A stretch of DNA of 64,000 nt from Temnothorax longispinosus (GCF_030848805.1 NC_092362.1:12879642-12943641); one strand, 5' to 3'. Positions 32,309 to 42,855 are shown, numbered from the stretch's first letter. Program-made: numbers and translations. Notes: generated from the sequence alone by a model not told the origin.

Positions 32309-33633
32309 AAAAGGAAGACATTTGTGCACAGGTAGCGAGATGGGCGTTCTTCCTTGAAGATTTCCGATACACGATTGTTCATCGTCCCGGCAACAGCATG
32401 CGGCATGTGGACGCATTAAGTCGGAATCCATTACCAGCAGCTATGTTAGTGGAAGAATGCGAAGATAGCATATTGGCAAGACTTCGTCAGAATCAACTGG
32501 AAGATAAAGAATTAGAAGAGATTAAGAAGCAAGTACAAGAAAACCAAACGGACGGATTTGTGATGATCAACGGACTATTGTGTAAGGAAGTCAACGGTGA
32601 CACTCCAATCGTCATACCAAAATTGATGCAGATTCCTCTAATTCGTCAAGTTCACGAGCGCGGCCACTTCGGATGTGCAAAGACGGAACAACTCTTAAAA
32701 CCTGATTATTGGATGAAAAATATGCACTCGAAGGTCGAAAAGGTAATTCAAAATTGCCTTGCGTGCATCATGTCTGCGAAGAAGACTGGCAAGCAAGAAG
32801 GATTACTTCACTCGATTGACAAAGAAGGTCCACTAGATACCTATCACATAGATCATCTAGGGCCGATGCCATCGACGCAGAAAAGATATCAGTACATATT
32901 CGCAGTGGTAGACGCTTTCACTAAATTCGTGTGGCTCTATCCGACGAAAAGCACCAATACGGCAGAGGTTCTCAACCATCTGATGAAACAATCAGCTGTT
33001 TTCGGAAACCCAAGGCGAATAATTTCTGATCAAGGATCAGCGTTCACATCCCACGACTTTAAGTCCTATTGTGAAGACAAAGGCATTGAACATATCTTAA
33101 TTGCCACCGGCATACCAAGAGGAAATGGTCAAATTGAGCGGATAAACCGCACGTTGATCCCGTTATTGACCAAGCTATCGATGCCACAGCCGCCGGCTTG
33201 TTGGCACCCGTTCGCAACAATATTCGATCATGTACCGAGTCGAAGCACAGGAATGACGCCGTTCTATCTTCTGTTTGGAACGCGTATGAGATTAAAAAAA
33301 GACCCTCAGATAAAAGAAATCTTTGAAACAGAAAATGCAGTTATTTTCCAGGAAAAGCGCGATCAACTGCGAGAAGAAGCACGCAAGGAAATCTCCAAAA
33401 TACAAGCTGAAAATAAACGGACTTACAACAAGAAGCGGAAGATACCGAATAGTTACAACGACGGCGATTTAGTAGCTATCCAGCGAACCCAAGGTGGACC
33501 AGGCCTAAAATTCTACGCAAAGTTTTTTGGACCATATCAAATCAAGCGCGTTCTACTTAACGACCGATATATTGTGGAAAAAGTAGGCGAAGGAGAAGTC
33601 CGCAAAGAACTTCAACGGCTGCCGAGCATATGA
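32284..33633 (+). CDS. gypsy pol, RNase H end and integrase
   Basis: An uninterrupted 450-codon frame. It starts with the RNase H tail (QVARWAFFLEDFRYTIVHRP, VDALSRNPLP). The integrase zinc-binding HHCC site follows (HERGHFGCAKTEQLL..CLAC). The catalytic D,D,E triad is visible in TYHIDHLGP, IISDQGSAFTS and GNGQIERINRTL. A basic C-terminal domain with FFGPYQIKRVL is the usual gypsy GPY/F module. All catalytic residues look present, so this module may be intact, but it is out of frame with the preceding pol. The stop TGA at 33631-33633 lies 90 bp before the 3' LTR. Confidence 0.9.
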   Translation: MQGFMQTMKKEDICAQVARWAFFLEDFRYTIVHRPGNSMRHVDALSRNPLPAAMLVEECEDSILARLRQNQLEDKELEEIKKQVQENQTDGFVMINGLLCKEVNGDTPIVIPKLMQIPLIRQVHERGHFGCAKTEQLLKPDYWMKNMHSKVEKVIQNCLACIMSAKKTGKQEGLLHSIDKEGPLDTYHIDHLGPMPSTQKRYQYIFAVVDAFTKFVWLYPTKSTNTAEVLNHLMKQSAVFGNPRRIISDQGSAFTSHDFKSYCEDKGIEHILIATGIPRGNGQIERINRTLIPLLTKLSMPQPPACWHPFATIFDHVPSRSTGMTPFYLLFGTRMRLKKDPQIKEIFETENAVIFQEKRDQLREEARKEISKIQAENKRTYNKKRKIPNSYNDGDLVAIQRTQGGPGLKFYAKFFGPYQIKRVLLNDRYIVEKVGEGEVRKELQRLPSI

Positions 33634-33723
33634 AGCCATGGGCTAATTTCCACGAAGATTCCATCGAATAACGAAGACTCGAAAAAACGACATCTGAGGT
33701 CAGATGTCAGTCGGATGGTCGAG

Positions 33724-34041
33724 TGTAGGATTAAGTTTTATGTATGTAGGATTAAGTTTTATGTTTATCTGTATTTTCCCTTCTGTCGCATTCGGTTAGG
33801 CTAAATGCCTAAGGCGCGGGATACCGCGATGCGTGCGTCCGCAATTAGTATCGGGAGAGTTCGGCATGAATGAGTTCGACATGAATTCAGGCAGGTACGC
33901 GGAAAAAAGAGAGAAGCAGGAGAGAAAAAGGAGTCGTGTTCAGAGAGCGAAGCGAGCAAGACGTGTGCGAGCTTCTTGTAATAAACGCCTCATTTTCTTG
34001 TTATTAAAACCATTGCGTCGTGAATCATTTAAATCCTTACA
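33724..34041 (+). repeat. 3' LTR of the gypsy element
   Basis: 318 bp, TGTAGGATTAAG..CCTTACA, followed by the CTAC duplication. GGCTAAATGCCTAAGGCGCG here against GGCATTTAGGCGCG in the 5' LTR is the clearest difference. Confidence 0.92.
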
Positions 34042-35455
34042 CTACTTTAACTATAAATTGAATATTTTGATATTCATTGAAAAATTTTAAGCGCCGAAAG
34101 CGTTCTTTTAATACACCAAAAGCCTTTTCTACTGCCATGCGCGTAGACGAATGTATAAAATTAAACTCAATTTGTTGTACCGTAAGTTAACCATTATTTC
34201 TAAACGGTGGTACTAACCAAGATAAGGATGGATGCGCTGATCTAATATAAACGTTCTGTTTGGGAATATTATATTTTTATTATTTTCTTATTCCCAATAA
34301 AGACTTGACCGCCGTAATACTCTGACATCGTGGAGTGATCCCGGTTCACCACAATAAATATTTGTAAATCGCATATTGGACGTAACTGCTTGTAATATTA
34401 TCGAGTAATTTTTCTTCTTATTACAATAATCAGCAATGTTTTCTTTTAGTTGTAGAATGGTGATATGCGAGCCGTCGACTGCTCCAATACAATTTGGAGT
34501 TCCTCTCTTATTTTCAAAGCCTTGAGTTACTGCAATTAATAATTCTCCTTCTGGACACTTGATTAAATTATCTAATTTGGTTAGAATCCAAGTAATCACT
34601 CGCCGAATCACTCGAAATATCGATGATATGGATACATCAAATCTATCCGATAAAGTACGATATGGTTCTGTGTTATCTAGAAACCATAAAGTGATAAGTA
34701 AACTCCATTCTGCGGTTATCTTTGATCGACCAAATGAATGTGATGGCAGAATTCCACTTCTGCGAGTTCATCTGTAAATTCAAATAAAAAAGGATAAAGC
34801 AAATAAGATTGATAAGAATAATAGGAGTAAGACATAAATAATCAACTATTTGGTATTCAAGTTTACACAAAAATTGTGCATATATTTTATAAATATTATA
34901 TCAAAGGCGAAGGAGTCTTATTCTATAAACTACATCTTTATATGAGCTTCGACAGATGTGAAATAACTACAGAATGAAGGCAATCGTAGAATTTTATCTT
35001 TATTTTATTTAGAATATGCCAATCATTAATTTCTCATCATCCTGTACTTCACAACTAACTGTAAATATGAAACTACCCTATCTGACATACAGACATGAAA
35101 TACGTGATAACAGATTATAACATTTTTGAAAATAAGAAAATGTAGTCGAATAAGTAATAAATTCCATATATGTACCGATTAATGTCATAGTAATATTACG
35201 ATGTAATCTAAGATGTTCTTTGAATTCTGCATTCGTCCAACCATGTACAACTTCGATATAATCTTCAACTCGATGTCTTTTATGACCAGCTAGCAGTATT
35301 TGTAGGATTGGAAACAGAATATCATGATTATGTTCATCGTCGTCTGCTGAAAATTTATCTTCGACACTACTATTATTACTGCTACTGCGACTATTGTTAT
35401 TTTCCACCAAAAGATTCAATATTAGATTCATCTTAAGAAAATAATAAAAATACAT
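34042..35455 (-). pseudogene. PIF/Harbinger transposase, main part
   Basis: On the minus strand, 35455-35078 encodes an N-terminal region ending KRHRVEDYIEVVHGWTNAEF and LRLHRNITMTLIG, typical before the Harbinger DDE domain. Further down the catalytic domain reads PNCIGAVDGSHITI (first Asp), YSIILQAVTSNMRFTNIYC and GEPGSLHDVRVLRRSSLY (second Asp). After frameshifts near 34290 comes SSTRMAVEKAFGVLKERFRR (catalytic Glu). Reading continues to the gypsy junction at 34042 and then at 23712. Multiple frame changes show it is dead. The right-hand terminal repeat of the element was not located. Confidence 0.82.
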
Positions 35456-35693
35456 TAATATTTATATAAAATATACGTATACTCTCAATTTGTTTACTCT
35501 TTTTCCAGTTTACATATATTAAACACTGCATTATTGTTGTTAATTTCCCTTAAAATATCTCATCTCATTATTTTTGTATATTTGGAAAAGCAGTGAAAAT
35601 AACAATAAAAAACTCTATCTTTAAAATATATTTCGACTGATAAAGTATTTATCTAGAGTATAATATATATTTTACATACATTTGTAAATTTAT
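35456..35693. other. AT-rich spacer
   Basis: This probably includes the 5' part of the Harbinger element. Nothing else is seen. Confidence 0.3.
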
Positions 35694-35695
35694 TA

Positions 35696-36584
35696 GGGAA
35701 GACCGGGGCAAACTCAACACGATTTTTTCAAATGCAATTTTCAACAATTGATTAAAATTTTCAAGCAAATTTAATGGTACATATTTAAAGAGTGTTCCCT
35801 TAGGTACAAAATTGCTTTTAAGGAAGTTTTGCTATACGTCGCTTAGTTTTGCCCCCAGGAAAGGAAAAGTGATGCAAAGACAAATTTTCAAATTTAAAAA
35901 TGCCGAGGCAAACTCGACACTTTGCCTGATCGACACAATTTGATCTGGAACTTATTTTTTATTGTCTGAAACATACATTGTTTATCGTGTATTTAGAAAG
36001 TACAAAAATTCGGAATTAAGTAAAACAATCATTGGAAATAATGAGAACAAAAATTGTGCAACATTCAAATATTTTCATCTAAACTCATGTCTGAAAAACA
36101 ATTTATTGCAAGTAAATTCGCGATTAGAGGTGAGCACATATTTGTCATGGGCCATATAGTTGCACGACAAGCATCGTTTGTTATTGGGAGTCAATAAAAC
36201 GGCGTGGTGTCGATTTTGTCCCGAACGTCGTTTTTCACTTTTGTCACTTCAAAAATATACAAATTTTGAAAATATGCAAAAACTATTATCGGATTCGTAT
36301 AGAGCGTCGAATTTTCCATCAAAATCACTTACCGGTAGATTCGCAAGAGTAAAGCTCGATGAAAGAGTAGTTTGAGAGATCAGAAAAATTACTTTTCACC
36401 ATCAAAAACGCTTATGTCGCGCTAAAAATCACATCATAATTCAGAATGTCACCAAATTCCGTTGATAATACTGGCACATAAAGACGCATTTACAGTAGGA
36501 AAGGCAAGTTTCTACGATAAATTTAAATTGGCAAAAAGCCTAGTGTCAAGTTTGCCCCGGTGTCGAGTTTGCCCTAGTTTCCCC
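35696..36584. mobile_element. MITE with GGGGCAAACT-rich ends (TA-flanked)
   Basis: The left end GGGAAGACCGGGGCAAACTC and the right end, on minus GGGGAAACTAGGGCAAACTC, are flanked by TA on both sides. The word GGCAAACTCGACAC recurs subterminally (35907, 36545, 36560 regions). A TA target fits the Tc1/mariner-pogo group. The open frames inside are short and unconvincing. Confidence 0.7.
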
Positions 36585-36592
36585 TATATGTA

Positions 36593-37445
36593 TACATACA
36601 TTTGAAACACCGTTTGAGAAGTAAGATAAATCTTGTAAGGTTAAGTATTAAAGTTCGTACACACACACTGTGTATATCACGTTCCATTTAATTGTGACAA
36701 ACTGTGCTCGAGTGTGTTAATCTGTGTCGATTTGTGTCTTCTAAAAGGAAAGCAGCCATTATTTTCTTCCTAATTTTGTTAATAATAGTAATATCTGTAA
36801 CAATAAAAATTGTGTTTTTTATTTCTCGAGTTGTTTTCTAACCAATAGACTAATTATTAACACATTTTTTGAGATAATGTGACATATTTCATTATTAATT
36901 ACAACAATGTTTCATAAACATTTTTGCTTTCTGTGTCGCCAATAAAATCTCAATTTATATAATTAAATATTCGTTGTAATGCATCGTAAATAATTATAAT
37001 TTTTTAACAGATTTTGGCTGCTACAAAATCATTGTAGAAAGCTGTAATTTTTGTTATTCCATTTTTGAACTACAAATTATTACGACAAACTATTTCTACA
37101 TGACAATTTTTAAGTTTTCCAAATTTTTGATAATGCGTGATAAGTTGTATGTTTTTAACAGAAATAACAACAAACTATGTTGCTCTCATTTAGTACTTCT
37201 AAGATATAATATTGATTGTTATAATTTATTATTAAAAGTTATAATTTTAATCGATCAGTTTCTAATACTATAACAATAATTAATCTACTTAGATGGTTAA
37301 TGTACTGGTTAAAAAATGCGTTGAATTGCATAAAATGTTAGAGCTAGATATTTAGAAATTACAACAAACTATTGTATCATATCTTTGTCGCATTTATTGT
37401 ATATTTCGAATAACTGAAGATTGTAATTGATTGTAAAGTTAGAAT
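36593..37445. other. AT-rich region with ACAACAAACTAT words, no gene
   Basis: ACAACAAACTA or CGACAAACTA occurs near 37082, 37167 and 37370, hinting at an unclassified MITE. No ends were defined. Confidence 0.3.
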
Positions 37446-37589
37446 TTTAAAAATTAATCAAGGTATGCTGATCGACCCAACTGGCCAAATTTTATTGATC
37501 CCAAAGGGCTGCCGAAAATTTGTTCATAAATTTTACCATTGAAACCAAAACTAGTGGACGATAAAATAAGGTCATAGGTAGTTTTCCTA

Positions 37590-37779
37590 AACAAATTATT
37601 AATAAACACATTGCTAAACGTTTAAACATTCTCAAAACACGTAACACTACACATAACACTCTTGCGGACAATAATATCATTTTTTATTTAAAGAACTGCA
37701 TACCGTTACCTTATATCAAAAGGTTGAGTGATAGCATTTGTCGTACTTTAAAAAAGCTCCACATCACTACCTTGTTTAC
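37590..37779 (+). pseudogene. Penelope-like polyprotein, end of reverse transcriptase
   Basis: The + frame reads FPKQIINKHIAKRLNILK, then KNCIPLPYIKRLSDSICRTL and KKLHITTLFT, ending at the LINE insertion. IPxPYIKRLSDSIxRxLK is the link between reverse transcriptase and nuclease in Penelope-like elements (usual form: PYIxGLSExIxRxLKK). Removing the LINE and one copy of the TACCTTGTTTAC duplication joins ..TTLFT to VPKKLDCLI.. in frame. The 189-nt open frame on the opposite strand is a shadow. Confidence 0.75.
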
Positions 37780-39366
37780 GGCGGTCAATGGGGAGGGAGA
37801 GCGGTGGACGGTTTGGCCCGGAGTGGAGAGGAGTAAGAAAAGGGTTTTCGAGAGGAGGTGAAGCATGGGAGAATGAAGTGGGGTGGAGGAGCCTGTGGAG
37901 GAGAATCGGAGGAAGTCGGGGAAGTGGAGGAGAGGTTGAGGATAGTGTAATTGAGGTGCAGTGATGAGAGAAAGTAAGGGCACTTCTGAGAGGTTAGGAT
38001 GGGAAGCAGGAAGATAAAGGGCCCAGGTTACACGATGAGGGAGCCGAGCGAGACGGCACCATGGAGTTTCGAGCGAGCAATCGATCGACCTGTCGAGAGA
38101 CAGAGGAATGGATGGTGGCGCGGCAGGTGCGGAACGGAACAGGGAGTTTTCGCAACGAGTCGAGGAATCGAGCAATTGAGAGTCTGACTTGGCGGCGCGA
38201 GGCGGACGCGTGAGTAAGGCCCGGCGCACGTGTAGTTGAGCAGAGAGTCGGTTGCGGAAAGGAGAATAAGACGAGGAGAAAGGTAAGCTGTGTTTAGTAA
38301 AAGGATAGGTTGCGGAAGGATCAAAGGTAAATGTAGAGATGAAAGAGATAAGCGTGATAGGGCAGAGAGAAAGAGAGGGGTGCGGAAAAGAAAGCGGAAT
38401 AAGGGAGAGGAAAGTAATAACGCACTTGTTGCAGATTACCCAGGATGGAGCGCGAGGGGAGAATAATAGCAGAGGCGGTCGAGAAGATTGTGGAGGAGAA
38501 AGTAAGAAAGATGCTGAGGGAGAGAAAAGAGGACGATAGGAAAAAGGACGAGAAGCTGGAGGAGAAGGTAAGGAGCTTGGAGAGAAAGGTAGAAAGAATA
38601 GAGCAAAGTGGAGACAAAAGAAAGAGGGAGGAATACGAGGAGAGTGTGACTGAGAAGAAGAAATGGTGGGCGGGAGAAGGTGAAAAGAACGAGGACGAAC
38701 TAAGGAAAAGGAATGTAATTTTAAGGGTCGAGAAGGAGAAATGGGGAGGAAAGGAGTCAAATTGGGAGAAAGTGAAGGAGTTATTCGCGGAAGGGCTAAA
38801 GGTAAGGGTGACGGTGAGAGAGGTGATTGTGGTGGGGCAGAGAAGAATATGGATGACCATATTGGTGAAGCTGGGAAACGAAGAGGAGAAGTGGCGGGTG
38901 TTGGAGGCGAGGAGAAAGGCAGGAAACAGCATAGGGGTGAATATCCATGAGGACAAGTCTGTGGAAAGGAGAGATAGAGAGAGAGAGAGGAGAGAGAGGA
39001 GAAAATGGAAGGGAGGATGCGCAGGAGTACAGGGAGGTCGGAGGAGGAAGAAATTACAAGAGGGTTGGAGGAGAAACTGCTCATGGCCTCCGATGATGAG
39101 GAGAAGGAGGATGGGGGAAAGAGGGACTGGGCTAAATAGAGAAGAGCTGAGACGGGAAGGAGGGAGGCTGAAGGACGGAGTCGCGGCAGGAACAAAGGAA
39201 GAAGAAGAGGGGTGAAGAGGATTACAAGGAGGGAGGGTAAATATTTGTGAGGTCGCAAATGGCCAGGTATTGGGGAATGAACATTTGTAAGAAGTTTGGG
39301 TACGTTCCTCATGAAAAAAAACGCCTTGTAAATCCTACGGGGATATGCAATAAATACATCATACAT
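37780..39366 (+). mobile_element. LINE insertion carrying ORF1 only
   Basis: A 1.59-kb block lies between exact 12-bp copies of TACCTTGTTTAC (37768-37779 and 39367-39378), as expected for target-primed insertion. It has an AG-rich 5' region, one ORF1 (38445-39215), then 150 bp ending CAATAAATACATCATACAT. No endonuclease or reverse transcriptase frame is present, so ORF2 has been deleted and the copy must have moved in trans. The long open frame on the opposite strand (37711-39564) is a by-product of purine-rich codon bias. Confidence 0.8.
38445..39215 (+). CDS. LINE ORF1-like protein
   Basis: About 256 codons from ATG 38445, extremely rich in Glu, Lys and Arg. Residues 1-70 form a likely coiled coil (IIAEAVEKIVEEKVRKML, LEEKVRSLERKVERIEQ). 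Residues 85-190 contain LRKRNVILRVEKEKWGG, WEKVKELFAEGLKVRV and RIWMTILVKLGNEEEKW, the beta-alpha-beta layout of an RRM-like domain as in LINE-1 ORF1. RRMs of this class bind the element RNA and the coiled coil trimerises it. The C-terminus is basic and glycine-rich. The frame is complete, ending at TGA 39213-39215, but LINE ORF1 proteins are usually followed by ORF2, which is absent. AG bias matches the LINE at 19475-20622, so they may belong to one group. Confidence 0.65.
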   Translation: MEREGRIIAEAVEKIVEEKVRKMLRERKEDDRKKDEKLEEKVRSLERKVERIEQSGDKRKREEYEESVTEKKKWWAGEGEKNEDELRKRNVILRVEKEKWGGKESNWEKVKELFAEGLKVRVTVREVIVVGQRRIWMTILVKLGNEEEKWRVLEARRKAGNSIGVNIHEDKSVERRDRERERRERRKWKGGCAGVQGGRRRKKLQEGWRRNCSWPPMMRRRRMGERGTGLNREELRREGGRLKDGVAAGTKEEEEG

Positions 39367-39769
39367 TACCTTGTTTACAGTTCCTAAAAAACTTGACTGC
39401 TTAATTAAACGAGGTAAAGATAGAATCGATGATCTGAAACAGACCGAAGTAGTATACAAGATTAATTGCAAAGATTGCAATGCTACATATATTGGGCAGA
39501 CTAAAAGACATCTGTGCACGCGTCTGAGGGAACACCAGAGCGATATCAGAAAACACACTAGCAAGCATTCTGTAGTAAGTGAGCACCGAATATCCTATGG
39601 GCACGATTTTGATTGGGAAAAACCAGAAGTAATACATAAAGAGAGACAGATCAGAAAGAGGGAATTAGCGGAGATGTTTTTTATTAAAAAATCTGACGAC
39701 ACCATTAATTTACAAAAGGACACGGAGAACCTTAACGTTCTTTATGAACATATTATAAAAGAAACATAG
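39367..39769 (+). pseudogene. Penelope-like GIY-YIG endonuclease domain
   Basis: The frame resumes after the LINE with TVPKKLDCLIKRGKDRIDDL, then VVYKINCKDCNATYIGQTKR, the GIY-YIG core (here VYKI..TYIGQT with the CxDC finger). RLREHQSDIRKH (catalytic Arg and His region), EHRISYGHDFDWEKPEV and KRELAEMFFIKKSDDTINL (catalytic Glu and Asn) follow, and the frame stops at TAA 39767-39769. The nuclease cuts target DNA for insertion. All family residues I can check are present, so this domain is intact, but it is detached from its reverse transcriptase by the LINE. Confidence 0.88.
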
Positions 39770-40212
39770 TTGCCTTCTCCTTCTTCGCCACTTCTCTCTC
39801 TACGCCCTTACTTATTGTTGACGGCACTAGTCTGTTTTATATTGTCAAGTTTATCAGTTTAACTTTTACTACCGCACGACTCTGACATGACACAAACATC
39901 TAACGAATCATGCCGTTTGACAAATATTTTATCGTTTTAATTTCGACGCACAAATATGTAAGTTTCTGGTTTATACAATCATTTATGGATTTTTTTATAT
40001 ATTTTTCATATTTATTGCGGAGAACTCAATTTTGTCGTTTAGTTTTTAGATTGGGCGTAGTTTGGGTATTATGTCTGACCAATTAATTTTTGTGAGTTGT
40101 GTATATACGCTTGAAAAAGACCGGAATCTACGGTCGAAACGTAGCGTTACTTTGATCAATAAAATTTGGCCAGTTGGGTCGATCAGCATACCTTGATTAA
40201 TTTTTAATTATT

Positions 40213-40599
40213 CACTGGCGACTCAAATTCTCAAGTTTTGTTTATAATTTTAATGCCAATGTACGATTAACTACGTCTTATTTTGCAGAAGTTCATTGTA
40301 TATATATTTAGAAGAGGTGTAGAAATTTTTTACGCGAAACTACGTCTTATTGCTATATTACAACTATATTACAACATTAATAAATTTTTATTTTGATGAG
40401 AATTTACGATAAACTACGTCTCGATTGCAGAAGTTCATTGTATAGTTGTAGAACTTTTTTAGAAAAACTACGTTTTATTACATTTACAATTTTCGTAGTT
40501 TTTCCTACTATTTCGTAATATTTCCAATTTGGTTGCAGAAATGCGTGATTTAACAGTAAAATCACGTGATTCTTTGTAGTTTTTTTCCCGCCAGGGGAT
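40213..40599. other. repeat words AACTACGTCTTAT, no gene
   Basis: AACTACGTCTTA or close variants occur near 40268, 40339, 40411 and 40467, each followed by GCAGAAGTTCATTGTATA-like sequence in two cases. This suggests a degenerate repeat with a period of about 70-140 bp. Confidence 0.35.
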
Positions 40600-41105
40600 T
40601 GACCACAGTCCCGATTGACCACCATCTTGATTGATCATGGTCCCGATTGACCACCGTACCATGTGAAGTGAGGTCTATCCCACAACCCCATGTGCAGTAA
40701 GGCGAAACAACTTCCAAGCTAGTACGATTTCAAATAGGTTTCAACTTACCACGTGAAGTGAGGTCCACCCCACAACCCCAAATGCAGCAGAGCAAAACAA
40801 CATCTAAGCTAGTACGATTCCAAATAAGTTTCAACTTACCACATGAAGCAAGGTCCACCCCATACCCCCATGTGTAGCAGGGCGAAACAAGGTCCAAGCT
40901 AGTGCAATTCCAAATACGTTTTCTTATTATGGTTTTCATTATAATATTATAATATATTTTAAATGTCGCTCACTTTTACGTTACTGCACAAAGACCGTAG
41001 TCAATCAGGACCGTGATCAATATTAACGTGGCCAATCGGGACCATGGTCAATCGAGACGGTGGTCAATCGGGACGTAGTCAGTATCAACGTGGTCAATTG
41101 GGTGT
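40600..41105. mobile_element. MITE built from GATTGACCAC words with a 98-bp tandem core
   Basis: GATTGACCACAGTCCC-type words at 40607-40660 are mirrored by GTGGTCAATCGGGAC words at 41020-41102. The middle has three roughly 98-bp copies (40655-40925) carrying CTTACCACGTGAAGTGAGGT and CCAAGCTAGTACGATTCC. Confidence 0.6.
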
Positions 41106-41599
41106 CATCCGCGCGCGCGTGCGTGCGTGCGTAGCTTAATAAAATAAATCATTTCAATTGTGTATCAACTCATTTTTTTTCAGGTTTTAGGACGTAACCA
41201 GATGTGCCAGATTTAAGTCCTGGCCTGACGACGTTTATCTCCTCTACTTACGTACACAAGACGGATGCGTTATACGAATAGACCGAGCGCTATTAAATTG
41301 AAATTTATTTTATTAAGCTACACACACACACAACACACATACTGCACCCACACACGGAAGATAGGATTTGGAGTCATTTTATATCGCTGGAGTAACGAAC
41401 CGTGGAGTCCTTATCTCTGCTGTAACAAATACCCACGCATGCCCGCACACATGTTGTACACACATGTACACACATACATATACGCATAGAACCAGTCCTC
41501 TACCACGTCCATGTCGTTCTGGGTTAATTGTGTCATCCTGGCTTATGCCAATAGTAGGAATATAATACTCGCAGATGCCGAATATTTTATGTTTGATTA
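41106..41599. other. spacer with GTGC and CA microsatellites
   Basis: GCGTGCGTGCGTGCG at about 41119-41134 and CACACACACACAACACACA at 41322-41340. No gene is seen. Confidence 0.4.
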
Positions 41600-41800
41600 G
41601 CTGCAGCTTAAAAACTGTCCATTATTTAGCTTCGAGCCCATTACATTTGTTTTCAGTCCTAAGGACCCCGCATTAATTATATAGAAAATGAGATTACGGT
41701 AAAATCGGTTAATTTTTTAATATGTTGTAGCTTATGACCTACTGAACAAAAAATGTAATGGGCTGGAAGCTAAATAATGGACAGTTTTTTAGGTACAGCC
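41600..41800. mobile_element. short mariner-like MITE
   Basis: AAAAACTGTCCATTATTTAG followed by CTTCGAGCCCATTACATTT (41610-41649) is mirrored at 41750-41790. The outermost part is CTGCAGCTT on the left and GGCTGTACCT on the right. Arms are about 50 bp; no coding. Confidence 0.7.
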
Positions 41801-41984
41801 AGTCAAACGTGAAAAATTCGGGCTCTGCAAATATTAGAACCACTGCACAAGCCTGTCGTATTGGTAACGTGGCCTAGCGTAACGTAACGTAGGTCAACGC
41901 ACAAGAAAACGTAAGCAGTTACGGCGCTTACGTGAAAGAAAATTAGTTGAGACAATCGATCGCGATCCGAGGCACCTATTAGGT

Positions 41985-42288
41985 ATGCATACAATAGTAT
42001 ATTGTGCACCAAAGGAAAAAAGCAGCGTTTTTCAGACGAGTGTGAAGTTTGCCTCTCTCGCTTTCGGCTCGGGTGGCAAATCACACGAGTCTGAAAAAGC
42101 TTTCGACCCGAGGTGTACACGATATTTTTCACAACACTTTTACGGAAAGTTCGACTTCCGTGCCTAGAAAAAGGCGAGAGTGGCCATTTCACGCCAGGGC
42201 TTACTTTCCTCTTGGAGGTGGTTACTTTCCACCCGCTATGCTGCCCTGGCGTGAAATTGGCCACTTTCGCCCCTCTCTACAGGCATGG
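41985..42288. repeat. two nested hairpins
   Basis: TTTTCAGACGAGTGTGAAGTT (42029 region) pairs with ..CACACGAGTCTGAAAAAG near 42082. GGCGAGAGTGGCCATTTCAC and GCCAGGG (42173-42199) pair with CCCTGGCGTGAAATTGGCC..TCGCC at 42244-42271. Probably parts of one foldback repeat. Confidence 0.6.
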
Positions 42289-42780
42289 TGTTCGAGAGCA
42301 CGCGGTAGCGCGAGATAGCGCGAGGTAGAAGACGACCACAAAAAAACCAGCAAGTATGAAATTACACGGAAATAAAGAAAGTATATTCAAAGAACGTATT
42401 TACAATTATTTACAGAATCGTTCAGAGCCGTGAGCACGGCTAAAGCGGCGAAAAGGCAGTTAAGCAAGCGAGTGCGGATTGCAAGGCGAAAAGCGGTGTA
42501 TAAGCGGTGTACAATAAGCGGTGATCTGCAAGCAAAATGCGAAAAGGCGGTTCCGCGGCGCAGCGGCGGTCTTTTATCGCCTCCGAAATGAGGCTCCCTC
42601 CAGGCTGATCACCAAGAATTCCGGGAGGGTGATTGGCCATCGGGGCCCTACGTCACCGTGTGGACGTCACCGTTTTCACGTGACGACCCGACGGGAACGT
42701 TACTTGTTTTTGACTGCTTTGTTTATAGCATGGATCTTTCCTTTGTGTAAGACCAAATAAGTCGTTCGGACCGTCGAACA
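42289..42780 (-). repeat. LTR-like GC-rich segment
   Basis: Starts TGTTCGAGAGC and ends GTCGAACA. On the minus strand GATAAAAG (42571-42578) could be a TATA box, with GC-rich sequence around it as in the solo LTRs at 9510 and 51529. There is no flanking duplication and no coding region, so this is a weak call. Confidence 0.3.
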
Positions 42781-42855
42781 AAGCTTGACTTTATTATTGA
42801 TGACAATGTTAGAGAAGTTTCCAGAATGCTAATCACGAAAGATCCATGCTATACT
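42724..42855. repeat. 17-bp inverted pair
   Basis: TATAGCATGGATCTTTC at about 42724 is mirrored by GAAAGATCCATGCTATA at about 42838-42854. Confidence 0.6.

Larger units (their letters stand above)
23713..34041 (+). mobile_element. Ty3/gypsy LTR retrotransposon inserted in a Harbinger transposase
   Basis: LTRs at 23713-24024 and 33724-34041 (TG..CA) are flanked by CTAC (23709-23712 and 34042-34045). A proline-tRNA-type primer site follows the 5' LTR. Coding order is gag with SAP domain and two zinc knuckles, protease, reverse transcriptase, RNase H, integrase. There is no envelope frame: only 90 bp separate the integrase stop from the 3' LTR. The reverse transcriptase is split by about 5.5 kb of other DNA between about 26095 and 31652. 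Several stops and frameshifts make the copy non-functional. Confidence 0.92.
37446..40212 (+). mobile_element. Penelope-like element (GIY-YIG type), interrupted by a LINE
   Basis: An inverted pair bounds the element. The sequence AATCAAGGTATGCTGATCGA (37456 on, extending through ACTGGCCAAATTTTATTGATC) recurs inverted at about 40153-40200. Coding pieces at 37590-37779 and 39367-39769 join across the LINE into a reverse-transcriptase tail followed by a GIY-YIG nuclease. The 3' region has GAAAAAGACCGGAATCTACG and GGTCGAAACGTAG (about 40113-40143), a pattern typical of Penelope 3' ends. The reverse transcriptase body is missing, so the copy is 5'-truncated. Confidence 0.8.

Noticed and set aside
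33634..33723. An envelope gene in the gypsy element
   Set aside because: Only 90 bp separate the integrase stop from the 3' LTR.
37711..39564. 617-codon open frame on the minus strand
   Set aside because: It is the shadow of an AG-rich LINE ORF1 on the other strand and runs through the insertion borders; its Ser/Pro/Leu composition is just the complement of Glu/Arg/Lys codons.
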